A stretch of 64,000 nucleotides of DNA from Parvibaculum sp. GTDB lineage: Bacteria; Pseudomonadota; Alphaproteobacteria; Parvibaculales; Parvibaculaceae. How positions within the stretch are numbered: the first letter of the stretch is position 1; each line of letters opens with the position of its first letter. The stretch spans positions 186,001 to 250,000 of the forward strand of contig NZNS01000005.1 in assembly GCA_002694985.1 (NCBI GenBank), given 5' to 3'. A program made the position numbers and the translations under genes. Of this stretch, positions 19,391-29,861 are shown in pieces. Below the pieces are notes generated by a model. The model did no database searches. It was not told the origin of the DNA and saw only the letters and a program-made list of their open reading frames with translations.

Positions 19391-19875
19391 AAATCTACCT
19401 TTTCGTTTCGGTTCGAAAGCTTCCGGGGCCGCGAACCGGCAAGTCGCAAGACTGATGCATGCGCCATGGCCGTGATGCACGACCGCCCGGTTTCGATCCG
19501 CGCGTGATACCACATCTCGTCAGGCATCGCCAATTAGCCACAAATATTTGCAGAAATGCCTTTCGCCGGATCTACCTCTTCTCCCGGTCTCCGTTGAGAA
19601 ATAGCGGCTACACATTTTGCGTCAATCAAGCACTCTTGTGTGAGTATAGTTTATTCGAGAATAGAAATGATAAATTTACTTGCAACTCTAAGCTGCATCT
19701 TCATTAACGGATATTGTAGACCACTGATTAACCTTGTTTTCTTCAGGTCAAGACACGTCAGAACCAAGGTGATAATCTTGATATCCTTGATTAAAACCGC
19801 TATACCGCACGAGAAAAAGGCGCTTTTGTATCCGCGAAGGCGGCGGAATCACCCCCGGCAAGGCAAATCGTCGTA
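19391..19875. other. Gene-free 485-base region between glyA and mucR, AT-rich in its second half
   Basis: It must hold the divergent promoters of glyA and mucR. From about 19600 to 19805 the base composition falls sharply to AT-rich with several TTTATT/TAAAT/TTAAC words, unlike the rest of the window. A 78-codon frame at 19640-19876 has no ribosome site and ends inside the mucR start; I do not believe it is coding. MucR-type proteins bind AT-rich DNA, so autoregulation is a reasonable inference. Confidence 0.6.
19778..19806 (+). promoter_or_regulatory. Candidate sigma-70-type promoter of mucR
   Basis: TTGATA (19778-19783), a 17-bp spacer and TATACC (19801-19806) predict a leader of about 60 bases before the ATG at 19876. 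Confidence 0.55.
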
Positions 19876-20325
19876 ATGAACGAGACAAAAACTTCCACAC
19901 CCGCGGACACGACTGAAATTCTACGGCTGGCGACTGAAATTGTGGCAGCCTATGTAAGCAACAACGCCATGTCCGCCAATGATCTTCCCGGGATGATCCG
20001 GACTGTCCACACCACGCTTGCCAATCTCGATCACGCAGCGCCGGCGCATGAGACCGACCTGACACCCGCAGTTCCGATCAAGAAATCGGTAACGTCGGAC
20101 TACATCATCTGCCTTGAAGACGGCAAGAAACTGAAGATGTTGAAGCGCTATCTGCGCTCGCAATACGGTTTCACGCCTGAGGAGTACAGGGCGCGCTGGA
20201 ACCTGCCCCACGATTACCCGATGGTCGCTCCGAACTATGCCGCGCAGCGTTCGAAACTCGCCAAGCAGATCGGCCTTGGCCGTGTCGGCACAGCACAACC
20301 TGCGAAATCTCGTCGGAAGAAATAA
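19876..20325 (+). CDS. mucR: MucR/Ros-family transcriptional regulator without zinc-finger histidines
   Basis: A 149-residue member of the MucR/Ros family, global AT-binding repressors of envelope, motility and virulence genes in alphaproteobacteria. The DNA-binding core is clear at about residues 75-135 (ICLEDGKKLKMLKRYL, then EEYRARWNLPHDYPMVAPNY and KLAKQIGLG). The Ros zinc ligands should be Cys-x2-Cys/Asp...His...His. Cys and Asp are kept, but the two histidine positions read Tyr (KRYL) and Gln (RSQY), so zinc binding is unlikely. Zinc-less family members that still fold and bind DNA are known in rhizobia. An AAGG lies 12 bases before the ATG. Confidence 0.92.
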   Translation: MNETKTSTPADTTEILRLATEIVAAYVSNNAMSANDLPGMIRTVHTTLANLDHAAPAHETDLTPAVPIKKSVTSDYIICLEDGKKLKMLKRYLRSQYGFTPEEYRARWNLPHDYPMVAPNYAAQRSKLAKQIGLGRVGTAQPAKSRRKK

Positions 20326-20327
20326 AA

Positions 20328-20621
20328 CTAGACGACGATACCGCCCCCCGACGGATCCGGCTCGTCTCCCTCCGGTCCGCGGCCGGCGTCTTTTTGCTTG
20401 TCCAGCATGTAGCGTAACTTTCGGAGAGCCACGCGTTCAAGCTCGCTCCGCGCCGCGATGGAAGGTCCAACCACGGATACTTCCAGCCCCGTCGATACGT
20501 CGACAGCCGTCACCTTGACGCTGCTTCCGATCGGTATGTATTCGAAAATCACTTCACGGCTTTCGCCGTCCGCGCCTTGCCCTTCATGCGAAGGGCTATC
20601 GGCGTCCCGGTCAGGCGGCAC
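20328..20621 (-). CDS. Small conserved hypothetical protein downstream of hemA
   Basis: 97 residues with a compact conserved-looking core: [44 protein letters not shown]. Both ends are charged and low in complexity. It resembles small alphaproteobacterial proteins annotated DUF6898, but I am not certain. There is no signal peptide or membrane segment. The start overlaps the hemA stop by 11 bases and the stop is 2 bases from the convergent mucR stop. The overlap supports translation together with hemA. Confidence 0.7.
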   Translation of the reverse strand: MPPDRDADSPSHEGQGADGESREVIFEYIPIGSSVKVTAVDVSTGLEVSVVGPSIAARSELERVALRKLRYMLDKQKDAGRGPEGDEPDPSGGGIVV

Positions 20622-21822
20622 GCCGAATCTTGTGACGCGTCCACACCTGGTCGAGCGCCGACACCAGTTCGCGCATCATCTCGTCTGTATGAACCGGGCA
20701 TGGCGTGAAACGCAGCCGCTCCGTCCCTCGCGGCACGGTGGGATAATTGATTGGCTGGACATAGATGTTGAAATCCTTCAGCAGGTCGTCGCTCACCTGC
20801 TTGCAGATAACCGGATCGCCCACCATCACCGGCACGATATGGCTCTCACACCACATCACCGGCAGCCCTGTATCGGCCATCATCTGGCGTAGCGTCTGCG
20901 CGCGTTCCTGATGCGCCTCGCGTTCGGTATTGCTCGCCTTGAGATGACGCACGGCCGCGAGAACCCCCGCAACGAGAACCGGTGCAAGCGAGGTCGAGAA
21001 GATGAAGCCTGGTGCATAGGAGCGCACAACATCGACGATATCGGACGAGGCCGCGATATAGCCCCCCATCACGCCAAAGCCCTTGGCAAGGGTCCCTTCG
21101 ATGATGTCGACCTTGTCGAGCACACCATCGCGCTCCGCGATGCCGCCGCCGCGCGGACCGTAAAGACCCACCGCATGAACTTCGTCGAGATAGGTCAGCG
21201 CGCCATATTTGCGCGCGAGGTCGCAAATCTCGCCAATCGGCGCAATATCGCCATCCATCGAATAGACGGACTCGAATGCGACGATCTTCGGCTGCTCCGG
21301 CTCGAGCGCGCTCAGCAGCTCTTCGAGATGCGCAAGGTCGTTGTGCCGCCATAGCCTCTTCGGGCCGCCACCGCGCTTGATGCCTTCGATCATGGATGCA
21401 TGGTTCATCTCGTCCGAGATGATCACGCAATCGCCAAGAATGCGCGCCAGCGTCGAAAGCGTCGCGTCGTTTGCAGCATAGCCTGAGGTAAAGAGCAGCG
21501 CCGATTCCTTCTGGTGAAGGTCGGCAATCTCATGCTCCAGTTCGACGTGATAATGCGTTGTGCCGGAAATGTTGCGCGTACCGCCGGAGCCGGCTCCCAC
21601 TTCATCGATCGCCTGATGCATCGCCTCGATGACGGCAGGGTGCTGCCCCATGCCGAGATAGTCGTTCGAGCACCAGACCACGATGTTTTTGGTGCCTTGC
21701 GGGGTGTGGAACGTCGCGCGCGGGAATGAGCCGCGATGGCGCACGATATCGGCGAAGACGCGGTACCGTCCCTCGTCCTTCACCGCGCTCAGCGCCTCTG
21801 AAAATTTGCGCTCATAATCCAT
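20611..21822 (-). CDS. hemA: 5-aminolevulinate synthase (C4 pathway)
   Basis: First step of heme synthesis by the Shemin route, glycine plus succinyl-CoA; this route marks alphaproteobacteria. The PLP alpha-oxoamine synthase is 403 residues. [31 protein letters not shown], the [15 protein letters not shown] segment and the PLP-lysine region [13 protein letters not shown] are all present. A probable promoter region of 140 bases separates it from the divergent-side neighbour at 21963. Confidence 0.97.
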   Translation of the reverse strand: MDYERKFSEALSAVKDEGRYRVFADIVRHRGSFPRATFHTPQGTKNIVVWCSNDYLGMGQHPAVIEAMHQAIDEVGAGSGGTRNISGTTHYHVELEHEIADLHQKESALLFTSGYAANDATLSTLARILGDCVIISDEMNHASMIEGIKRGGGPKRLWRHNDLAHLEELLSALEPEQPKIVAFESVYSMDGDIAPIGEICDLARKYGALTYLDEVHAVGLYGPRGGGIAERDGVLDKVDIIEGTLAKGFGVMGGYIAASSDIVDVVRSYAPGFIFSTSLAPVLVAGVLAAVRHLKASNTEREAHQERAQTLRQMMADTGLPVMWCESHIVPVMVGDPVICKQVSDDLLKDFNIYVQPINYPTVPRGTERLRFTPCPVHTDEMMRELVSALDQVWTRHKIRRAA

Positions 21823-21962
21823 GACGTTTCCTGTCCTTCCCCGGCTCCAGTGGGGATACCAATATTATTTATCACACAATACCCCCGGACAGCAGCAAGG
21901 TCACAAGCGAATTGTCGCATAAAGACATAGGGTTGGAGGCGTGGCGCGAGACTCAAGGCAGC

Positions 21963-22739
21963 TCACGAGGGCCAGAGGCCTCGCTCGATGAGAACCGTTT
22001 TCATCAAGGCGGGCTCGTCCGTCATCAATCCGTCCACGCCGACATCGATCAGCCGCCGCATTTCGTCGGGATCGTCGATTGTCCAGACATGCACCTGCAG
22101 CCCAAGTTCATGTGCCCGGTTCACCAGCTTCCGGTCGACAAGCGGAATTCCATACTTATTCACGGGAATCTGGGCGCAGCCTTCCGCAAATCCGCCGAAG
22201 ACAAACCCCATTGGCCCCGCCCAGCTCGAAAAGCGCAGCCGTGCCGTCGAGAGTGGCCCCATGCCGGTGCAGAGATTCGGTCCCAGTGCATCGCGGATAC
22301 CAGCCGTCCGCCGTCCCGAGAATGAATTGATACACACACGCTCGACCGCTTTCGCATCCTTCAGAAGCTGGACAAGCGGCCTCGCCGCATTGTCGCGCTT
22401 CGGATCGATATTGATCCTGAGATCCGGCCAGGCAGACAGAACCTCTGCCATCAGCGGAATGGGCTCCGTTCCCGCGATCCGTGCCTTGCGAACCTCGGCA
22501 TAGTCCATCTCCGCGATTACGCCTTGCATGTCGGTCACGCGATCGAGTTTGTCGTCATGGAAGGCGAGCAGAACGCCATCGCGTGTCGCATGCACGTCGG
22601 TCTCGATATAGCGGTAGCCGAGATCGACCGCGCCCTGAAAGGCGGGCATCGTGTTTTCCGGCCATGCGCCCGCCCCGCCGCGATGGGCAAAGGCCAGCAG
22701 TCCGTCAAATTCGAGATAGGGGAATTTCGCCGGACGCAT
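21963..22739 (-). CDS. Glycerophosphodiester phosphodiesterase
   Basis: Hydrolyses glycerophosphodiesters to glycerol 3-phosphate. The 258-residue TIM-barrel protein has the catalytic FAHRGGAGAWPENT motif at about residues 16-30 and the metal-site ETDVHATRDG. There is no signal peptide, so it is predicted to be cytosolic (UgpQ-like). It lies 22 bases downstream of the L,D-transpeptidase gene and may share its transcript. Confidence 0.92.
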   Translation of the reverse strand: MRPAKFPYLEFDGLLAFAHRGGAGAWPENTMPAFQGAVDLGYRYIETDVHATRDGVLLAFHDDKLDRVTDMQGVIAEMDYAEVRKARIAGTEPIPLMAEVLSAWPDLRINIDPKRDNAARPLVQLLKDAKAVERVCINSFSGRRTAGIRDALGPNLCTGMGPLSTARLRFSSWAGPMGFVFGGFAEGCAQIPVNKYGIPLVDRKLVNRAHELGLQVHVWTIDDPDEMRRLIDVGVDGLMTDEPALMKTVLIERGLWPS

Positions 22740-22761
22740 GTTTCGCCTGCCGCTCTGATTA

Positions 22762-24078
22762 TCAGTCGTTAAGCGCGCTCGTATTCACGCCACCGTCACG
22801 ATCGTACACGTCGTCCCGGAAATTCACGATCCCGTCCGGCGTGGCCCATGCCGTGAGATAGACGAGATAGATCGGTACCGGCTTGCCCAGTGACACGTTT
22901 TGGTAGTGCCCGGCCTTGACCATTCCTTCCACGCGCTGCTCATCCCAGCTGGCGTCGTCACCGGCCACAAGCCATGTGACGAGACCGCGCACATTCCGAA
23001 CCCGCACACAGCCCGAGCTGAAGTTTCGCTCCTGCCGCCCAAACAACGTCTTGGTGGGTGTGTCGTGCAGGAAGATTGCGTCGTTGTTCGGAAAATTGAT
23101 CTTGAGCGAGCCAAGCGAGTTCCCCGGCCCGGGATCTTGCCGGAGATAATAGGCCTCGTTCACACGCGGATTGGACCAGTCGATTTTCGCCGGGTCGAGT
23201 TCGCGGATATTGTCGCCCCAGCCCTGCATCACGCGAATGCCCTGGCGCTTGAGATAACCCGGATTGGCGCGAATTTTCGACAGCATGTCCGCCATCGCGA
23301 TGGATTTGGGCACATACCAGTATGGATTGAAGGTGATCGACGTTACCTGACTGGTGATTTCCGGCGTCTGCCGCGTCTGCCTGCCAACAATCACCCGCTC
23401 GTTGAACTCGACCGTGCCGTTGTTCACCGCCTCGACTTCCTGCCCCGCTATATTCACGAAGACATAGCGCCTCTCGATCTTCGGCATCAGTGCGGAAAGA
23501 CGGCGGATATTGATTTCGAGCTGACGGATGCGCGTGTGAACACTAACCCCCATCGCCGCAACCGTCCGCCGTCCCACAATGCCGTCAGGCTCAAGCCCGT
23601 TGCGGGTCTGGTAGCGCTTCACACCTTCCACCACGACATCGTCATAAACATAGGCATCGCCGGGCGTGGCGATCATATCGCCCGTCGCAACAAGTCGCTC
23701 CCGCACCTGCGCCACGCGCGCATCGCGCACACCGAGTTCAAGCCTCTCGCCTGCGGACACACGTGGCCATCCGCCCGATGCGGCAATATTCCGGTATCGT
23801 TCGATTGCAGCCGTCATCGCGGCGATGGATTGTTCGCTGAGGGTTGGCGTCAGTGTCCGTTGTAACGGCGCCGTCTCCTCGAAACTGTCGGGAACCGTAT
23901 TTGCTTCGGGGGCCGTATTCGTCGCCCATGGATCGACCCAGTTCGTTTGCTGCGCACCATAGGAGGTTGCCCCCTGGGCGAGCGCAGGCCCCGCCCAGGG
24001 CGACGCAAACGACAGAACCAATAACAAGGCAAATACGGCGAAACCTCGCCCGACAGAATTGAAAAACGCCTTTTTCAC
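22762..24078 (-). CDS. Murein L,D-transpeptidase (YcbB/LdtD type, YkuD domain)
   Basis: Forms 3-3 crosslinks in peptidoglycan or anchors proteins to it. From GTG 24078 the protein is 438 residues and begins MKKAFFNSVGRGFAVFAL, a textbook signal peptide ending ALAQ. A peptidoglycan-binding domain (VEGVKRYQTRNGLEPDGIVGRRTV) follows, then the YkuD catalytic domain with HDTPTKTLFGR and the catalytic cysteine in SSGCVRVRNV. Alternative ATG starts at 24159, 24177 and 24189 would add 27-37 residues before the signal peptide and have no better ribosome site. The neighbouring LdtR-like regulator supports the role. Confidence 0.88.
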   Translation of the reverse strand: MKKAFFNSVGRGFAVFALLLVLSFASPWAGPALAQGATSYGAQQTNWVDPWATNTAPEANTVPDSFEETAPLQRTLTPTLSEQSIAAMTAAIERYRNIAASGGWPRVSAGERLELGVRDARVAQVRERLVATGDMIATPGDAYVYDDVVVEGVKRYQTRNGLEPDGIVGRRTVAAMGVSVHTRIRQLEINIRRLSALMPKIERRYVFVNIAGQEVEAVNNGTVEFNERVIVGRQTRQTPEITSQVTSITFNPYWYVPKSIAMADMLSKIRANPGYLKRQGIRVMQGWGDNIRELDPAKIDWSNPRVNEAYYLRQDPGPGNSLGSLKINFPNNDAIFLHDTPTKTLFGRQERNFSSGCVRVRNVRGLVTWLVAGDDASWDEQRVEGMVKAGHYQNVSLGKPVPIYLVYLTAWATPDGIVNFRDDVYDRDGGVNTSALND

Positions 24079-24391
24079 ATAGCCCCGCAGCAATCCGCCG
24101 GAAGTCTCTCCGACACGAACACAGATTTCCAGTTTACCATTTCGGGACACCGGGTGCATCTCACCAACGCTATTCATGCAGATTGTCATGAAACATGTCG
24201 CATTCAGGGTCAGGATTTGAGGATTCTGGCCCGGAAAAGGCCGAACTTCCCGTCTTCGCAATGGAAATGCAACTACCGTGCTGCCGCCCCCTCCCCCGTC
24301 CGGAAAGGCCGGAATAAAGGAGAGATCGGAAAACACCAAAAGCCCGCGCCCTTGAAGACGCAGGCCTGGCCCTCGCGTGAGGTAACGGCGC
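24079..24391. other. Intergenic region between ldtR and the L,D-transpeptidase gene
   Basis: About 310 bases with no gene if the GTG start at 24078 is right. It holds the terminator candidate at 24338-24365, an inverted repeat TCCGG-AAAGG-CCGGA (24299-24313) and a small dyad CATG-AAA-CATG (24187-24197). Either dyad could be a regulator site for the transpeptidase promoter; nothing in the sequence decides this. Confidence 0.4.
24338..24365 (-). terminator. Possible terminator after ldtR
   Basis: On the minus strand GCCTGCG, a 10-nt loop and CGCGGGC (one G-U pair) are followed by TTTT. It begins 27 bases after the ldtR stop. Confidence 0.45.
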
Positions 24392-24904
24392 CTAGAGGCG
24401 GAAGCGGATCTGGTCGGTCCAGAAGCGTTCGAGCTTGTAGAGCGTGGCATTCGCCTGCCGCAGCTCCTCGCTCGAAATGTCGCCAACCTCGTTCAGCATC
24501 GCGCAATGCTTGTTGTAAACCTCGTCGATCGCCGCACAGATCGAGCGGCCCTTCTCCGTCAGTCTGACGCGAACCGAACGGCGGTCCGAGCGTGAACGCT
24601 GATGATGGATATAACCGGCCTCGACAAGCTTTTTCAGATTATAGGACACGTTCGAGCCGAGATAGTGGCCGCGCGTCCGAAGCTCGCCGGCAGTCATTTC
24701 GGAATCGCCGATGTTGAAAAGAAGAAGCGCCTGCACGCTGTTGATCTCTGAACAGCGGATGCGATCGAGCTCGTCCTTGATCACGTCGAGCAGCCGCCTG
24801 TGGAGACGTTCCACATAGGTCAGCGTTTCAAGATAAGCGATCTTGCGGTTGGGATCCTTCTGATCCGCAACGACCGGTTCGCTCTTAAGATTGGTCATAC
24901 CCAT
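24392..24904 (-). CDS. ldtR: MarR-family regulator, LdtR type
   Basis: 170 residues from ATG 24904 (a second ATG follows at 24898). The winged helix is visible at about residues 50-115: INSVQALLLFNIGDSEMTAGEL, HYLGSNVSYNLKKLVEAGYI, and SDRRSVRVRLTEKG. In Rhizobiales a protein of this class, LdtR, sits beside an L,D-transpeptidase gene and activates it in response to osmotic stress (established for Liberibacter and Sinorhizobium). The same pairing here is the main reason for the name. The frame extends upstream to 24970, but without a ribosome site. Confidence 0.88.
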   Translation of the reverse strand: MGMTNLKSEPVVADQKDPNRKIAYLETLTYVERLHRRLLDVIKDELDRIRCSEINSVQALLLFNIGDSEMTAGELRTRGHYLGSNVSYNLKKLVEAGYIHHQRSRSDRRSVRVRLTEKGRSICAAIDEVYNKHCAMLNEVGDISSEELRQANATLYKLERFWTDQIRFRL

Positions 24905-25042
24905 TGGGTGCCCCCAAAACCTCACGCAAAAACTCAATGACGGCACTTTCTGTGCCGCACCGCGATACAATATGCGTGAGCCCCCTAACGAGGCCTTAAG
25001 CGATCCAGCACGAATGCCGAAGCGAACCCATTATGATTAAGG

Positions 25043-25933
25043 CTATATTTCACCGCGGATGAGCTTGATGATGCCCGAGAAATCAAGCCCCTCCTCACCC
25101 GCGGCCTCCATCAGCGCATAAAGCTGCGCCGCCTGCGCCCCGAGCGGAATGGGGGTGCGTGCCGTTTTGGATGCGTCTTGCGCGAGGCGGAGATCCTTCA
25201 GCATCATCGCCGCCGAAAAGCCCGGCTGGTAATTCCGGTTCGCTGGCGATGCGGGTACCGGCCCCGGCGCCGGACAATAGGATGTCATCGACCAGCACTG
25301 GCCGGATGCCGTCGACGAGATATCGAACAGCGTCTGCGCATCAAGCCCGAGCTTCTCGCCGAGGACGAAGGCTTCCGATACGCCGATCATCGTGATGCCG
25401 AGGATCATGTTGTTGCAGACCTTGGCGACCTGCCCGTTCCCCGCCGCTCCCGCATGGAAAATGTTTTTGCCCATCTTTTCGAGAATGGGCTTTGCCTTCG
25501 CGAAGGCCTCCTCCGTCCCGCCGACCATGAAGGTGAGCGTACCCGCTTCCGCACCGCCGACACCGCCCGAAACTGGTGCGTCGATCATCGTCATGCCCGC
25601 CTGCTCCGCCGCCGCGATGGTCTCGCGCGCCGAAGGAATATCGATGGTCGAGCTGTCGATGAAGACGGTGCCTTTGCGCGCCGATGAGATCAGCCCGTCC
25701 TCGCCCATATAGACCGCGCGCACATGTTCGCCCGCCGGCAGCATGGTCACGACGAATTCGACGTCACGGGCGGCGTCGCACGCGCTTTCCGCCTTTTCCG
25801 CGCCCGCCTCGACAAGCGCCGAAACGGCCCCCGCCGCAAGATCGAACACCTTGAGCTTGTGCCCTGCCTTCACGAGGTTGCGCGCCATCGGCCCGCCCAT
25901 ATTGCCAAGCCCGATAAATCCGATCGCCGCCAT
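25043..25933 (-). CDS. mmsB: 3-hydroxyisobutyrate dehydrogenase
   Basis: Oxidises 3-hydroxyisobutyrate to methylmalonate semialdehyde in valine breakdown. The 296-residue protein has the N-terminal NAD motif GFIGLGNMGGPMARNL, the substrate-site DAPVSGGVGGAEAGTL and the catalytic lysine in GNGQVAKVCNN. Start 25933 is chosen for its strong GGGAGGAAA upstream; the open frame reaches 25963. It is the last of three valine-pathway genes. Confidence 0.94.
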   Translation of the reverse strand: MAAIGFIGLGNMGGPMARNLVKAGHKLKVFDLAAGAVSALVEAGAEKAESACDAARDVEFVVTMLPAGEHVRAVYMGEDGLISSARKGTVFIDSSTIDIPSARETIAAAEQAGMTMIDAPVSGGVGGAEAGTLTFMVGGTEEAFAKAKPILEKMGKNIFHAGAAGNGQVAKVCNNMILGITMIGVSEAFVLGEKLGLDAQTLFDISSTASGQCWSMTSYCPAPGPVPASPANRNYQPGFSAAMMLKDLRLAQDASKTARTPIPLGAQAAQLYALMEAAGEEGLDFSGIIKLIRGEI

Positions 25934-25955
25934 GCTTTCCTCCCTCGCCATCCGC

Positions 25956-26996
25956 TCAGTCAAACGTCAATTCATTATCGCCGAGCGGCGCAAAATAACT
26001 GTCCACGTCGCTGGCCGTCATGTCGGCCAGCGTTGCGGGCTTCCACTTCGGCGCCTGATCCTTGTCGATCACCACGGCGCGCACACCCTCGTAGAAATCA
26101 TGTCCCTTGATGAAGCTGTTGATAAGACGAAATTCGAGCTTCATGCATTCCTCGAATTCGAGCTTCGCCCCTTCGCGTACCTGCCGGAAGGCAACCAGCG
26201 TGGAAGTCGGCGATTTGGCCTCGATGGTTTCCGCCGTCTTCACCGCCCATTCGCCGCCATCGGCACGAAGCGAGGTGATGATCTCGGCCACCGACCCCTT
26301 CGAGAAATGCCGGGAGATATCCTCCTGCATCGAGGCAAGCGGCGCAGGGCCCTCTTCTTCCGCCACTTCCTTCAGCGCTTCGGTAAGCGGCGCACCACCC
26401 GCAATCCGGTCTTTCAGCGTCTCCAGCCGTCCCGATGGCACATAGGCATCCGCAATCCCTGCATAGATCGCATCGGCTGCCTTGAGCCGCGCGCCTGTCA
26501 GCGCCAGATAGAGCCCCGTCTCCCCAGGTGCCCTCGGCAGGAAATAGGTGCCCCCTACATCTGGAAACAGGCCGATCCCCGTTTCCGGCATGGCAAAGGT
26601 CAGCCGCTCGCTTGCGATGCGATGCGATCCGTGTGCGGATAAACCGACACCGCCGCCCATATTGATGCCATCCATCAGCGCGATGAAGGGCTTGGGGTAG
26701 CGTTTGATGAAAGTGTTGAGCCGATACTCCTCGCGCCAGAAGGTAAGAGCCAAAGGGTCGCCCGCGCGCCCCCAGTCATGCAGCACACGAATATCGCCAC
26801 CCGCACAGAACGCCTTCTCTCCTGCGCCTTCAATCATGACGCATTGGACGCGCTCGTCCGCTGCCCATTCCTGCAGTTGCGGATGAATGAGCCGCACCAT
26901 GCTGAGCGTCAGCGCGTTCAACGTCCTGGGACGGTTCAGCGTAATCACGCCCGCCGAGCCGCGCCTCTCGAACAGAACTTCAGCTTCCTCGCTCAT
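25956..26996 (-). CDS. 3-hydroxyisobutyryl-CoA hydrolase (enoyl-CoA hydratase family)
   Basis: Releases free 3-hydroxyisobutyrate from its CoA ester in valine catabolism. The 346-residue length is typical of the hydrolase subgroup and longer than simple crotonases (about 260). FCAGGDIRVLHDW forms the first oxyanion segment, and GINMGGGVGLSAHGSHR and PETGIGLFPDVGGTYFLPR are the subgroup signatures. Its place between the acyl-CoA dehydrogenase and mmsB makes the assignment firm. Confidence 0.94.
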   Translation of the reverse strand: MSEEAEVLFERRGSAGVITLNRPRTLNALTLSMVRLIHPQLQEWAADERVQCVMIEGAGEKAFCAGGDIRVLHDWGRAGDPLALTFWREEYRLNTFIKRYPKPFIALMDGINMGGGVGLSAHGSHRIASERLTFAMPETGIGLFPDVGGTYFLPRAPGETGLYLALTGARLKAADAIYAGIADAYVPSGRLETLKDRIAGGAPLTEALKEVAEEEGPAPLASMQEDISRHFSKGSVAEIITSLRADGGEWAVKTAETIEAKSPTSTLVAFRQVREGAKLEFEECMKLEFRLINSFIKGHDFYEGVRAVVIDKDQAPKWKPATLADMTASDVDSYFAPLGDNELTFD

Positions 26997-27009
26997 CGCA
27001 CTCCCGCAC

Positions 27010-28149
27010 TCACTCTTTCAGCAATTCACGCGCAATGATCATGCGCATGATCTCGTTCGTTCCCTCGAGGATCTGGTGTACACGCGCATCGCGCAAGTGC
27101 CGCTCCAGCGGAAAATCCTTGAGGTATCCATAACCACCATGGATTTGCAGCGCCTCGTTGATGACGCGAAAGCCCGCATCCGTCGCAAAGCGTTTCGCCA
27201 TCGCCGCCTTCATCGTCGCGTCGGGCGCCTTCGCATCCACCTTCGTCGCCGCGTTGTAGATCATCAGCCGCGCCGCTTCGAGTTCGGTCGCCATGTCGGC
27301 GAGCTTGAATTGCAAAGCCTGAAAATCGGCGAGCTTGCGGCCGAATTGTTCGCGCTCCCCGAGATAGGCCTTGGCGTGCTTCAGCGCCGCTTCCGCCGTC
27401 CCGAGCGAGCACGCGCCGATATTGATGCGGCCGCCATCGAGACCGGACATCGCGATCTTGAAGCCCTCGCCCTCCGCGCCGATCAGGTTTTCAACCGGCA
27501 CACGGGCATCCTCGAAAATGACCTGCGCCGTCGGCTGGCTGTTCCAGCCCATCTTCCGTTCAGGCGCACCGAAGGAAAGCCCCGGCGTCCCCTTCTCGAT
27601 CACGAGGCAGGAAACGCCCTTCGCTCCCGCCTCGCCCGTGCGCACCATGCAGACATATATGTCGGATGTGCCCGCGCCCGAGATGAACGCCTTGCTGCCG
27701 TTCAGTACGTAGTGGTCGCCATCCTTCACCGCCTTCGTCTTCAGCGATGCCGCATCCGATCCGCTCGAAGGCTCCGTCAGGCAATAGCTGGCGATCAGCT
27801 CCATCCGCGTCAGCTTCGGCAGCCATTTCTGCCGCTGCTCTTCCGTCCCGTAGCGATCGATCATCCAGGACGCCATATTGTGGATCGAGAGAAACGCCGC
27901 CGTCGATGTGCAGCCTTCCGACAGCGCCTCGAAGATCAGTGCCGCGTCGATCCGGCTCAGCGCCGACCCGCCCACATCCTCGCGCACATAAATACCCGCA
28001 AAGCCGAGTTCTGCCGCCTTGCGCAGCTTGTCCACGGGGAAGAAGGCATCCCGGTCCCATTCCGCCGCATGAGGCGCGAGTTCAGCCATTGCAAAGTTCC
28101 GCGCAACGTCCTGAAACGCCTGCTGTTCTTCCGTAAGCTCGAACCGCAT
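27010..28149 (-). CDS. Acyl-CoA dehydrogenase, probably isobutyryl-CoA dehydrogenase
   Basis: FAD enzyme. In this context it probably oxidises isobutyryl-CoA to methacrylyl-CoA. The protein is 379 residues. [20 protein letters not shown] is the FAD/substrate loop. The catalytic base should be the glutamate in [17 protein letters not shown] near the C-terminus. [24 protein letters not shown] is also typical. ATG 28149 has GGGAGG 7 bases upstream. The valine enoyl hydratase is not in this run. The substrate is inferred from the two downstream genes. Confidence 0.92.
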   Translation of the reverse strand: MRFELTEEQQAFQDVARNFAMAELAPHAAEWDRDAFFPVDKLRKAAELGFAGIYVREDVGGSALSRIDAALIFEALSEGCTSTAAFLSIHNMASWMIDRYGTEEQRQKWLPKLTRMELIASYCLTEPSSGSDAASLKTKAVKDGDHYVLNGSKAFISGAGTSDIYVCMVRTGEAGAKGVSCLVIEKGTPGLSFGAPERKMGWNSQPTAQVIFEDARVPVENLIGAEGEGFKIAMSGLDGGRINIGACSLGTAEAALKHAKAYLGEREQFGRKLADFQALQFKLADMATELEAARLMIYNAATKVDAKAPDATMKAAMAKRFATDAGFRVINEALQIHGGYGYLKDFPLERHLRDARVHQILEGTNEIMRMIIARELLKE

Positions 28150-28253
28150 TTCTTCGCCTCCCATGCGCGCCTTGATACCAGGCCTTTTCAGCGGTGATAC
28201 TGGCCCCCCAAGACCCTGTCAACGAAACGCCCCTGAAGCATCGCGCTGCATAA

Positions 28254-29345
<1,092 letters not shown>

Positions 29346-29357
29346 AAGACCGGCCGG

Positions 29358-29816
29358 TCAGACGTCCAGCCCCGCAAGCCGAAGCGATGCCTCGCCGTGA
29401 AGCGCGGCGAGCCCGCCCGCTTTTTCCGCAAGCTCTCCAAGATCCGCCGCAAGATGCTTCCGGCGGGTTGCCGCCTTCCTGTCGCCGAGCTTGCCAAACA
29501 TCAGCTCGTAGCGGCCGGGATAATCCGCCGCGAAGGCGAGATAGGCTTCCCTGATCGCCCGCGCGCTCGATACAGCTTCGACATCGTCGATCAGCATCTC
29601 AAACCCCTCCAGCGCCACCGCCCCCAGAAGCTCGTCGAGATTTGAAAAATGCCGGTAGGGCGCGGCTTCGGAAACCCCCGCGCGCCGCGCTGCCTCCCGC
29701 ATGGTCAGCGCATGCCGCCCGCGAATATCGATCAGCGTTGCCGCCGCCTCCATCAGCCCCTGCTTCAGGTCGCCGTGATGGTAGCTCGTTTTCTGTCCCC
29801 GCATTCGCGCACGCAT
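29358..29816 (-). CDS. TetR-family regulator, short form
   Basis: 152 residues, against about 190-210 for the family. The N-terminal DNA-binding domain is complete (LMEAAATLIDIRGRHALTMREAARRAGVSEAAPYRHFSNLDELL). The ligand domain is short: YLAFAADYPGRYELMFG is recognisable, but the last two helices seem missing and the protein ends 12 bases from the hemB stop. The promoter-side dyad at 29862-29880 is a likely operator. It may be functional with a reduced sensor domain or be decaying. The ATG at 29804 is an alternative start. Confidence 0.82.
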   Translation of the reverse strand: MRARMRGQKTSYHHGDLKQGLMEAAATLIDIRGRHALTMREAARRAGVSEAAPYRHFSNLDELLGAVALEGFEMLIDDVEAVSSARAIREAYLAFAADYPGRYELMFGKLGDRKAATRRKHLAADLGELAEKAGGLAALHGEASLRLAGLDV

Positions 29817-29861
29817 GATCCGCAGTCCTTCACGTGTTCCCGCTTTGTCTCGATAATTTAC

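Noticed and set aside
19640-19876. 78-codon frame in the glyA-mucR gap
   Set aside because: No ribosome site; it lies across the mucR promoter and merges with the mucR start.
29348-29359. GACCGGCCGGTC palindrome as terminator between hemB and tetR
   Set aside because: No loop or T-run; it overlaps the tetR stop codon and is probably a chance GC-rich palindrome.
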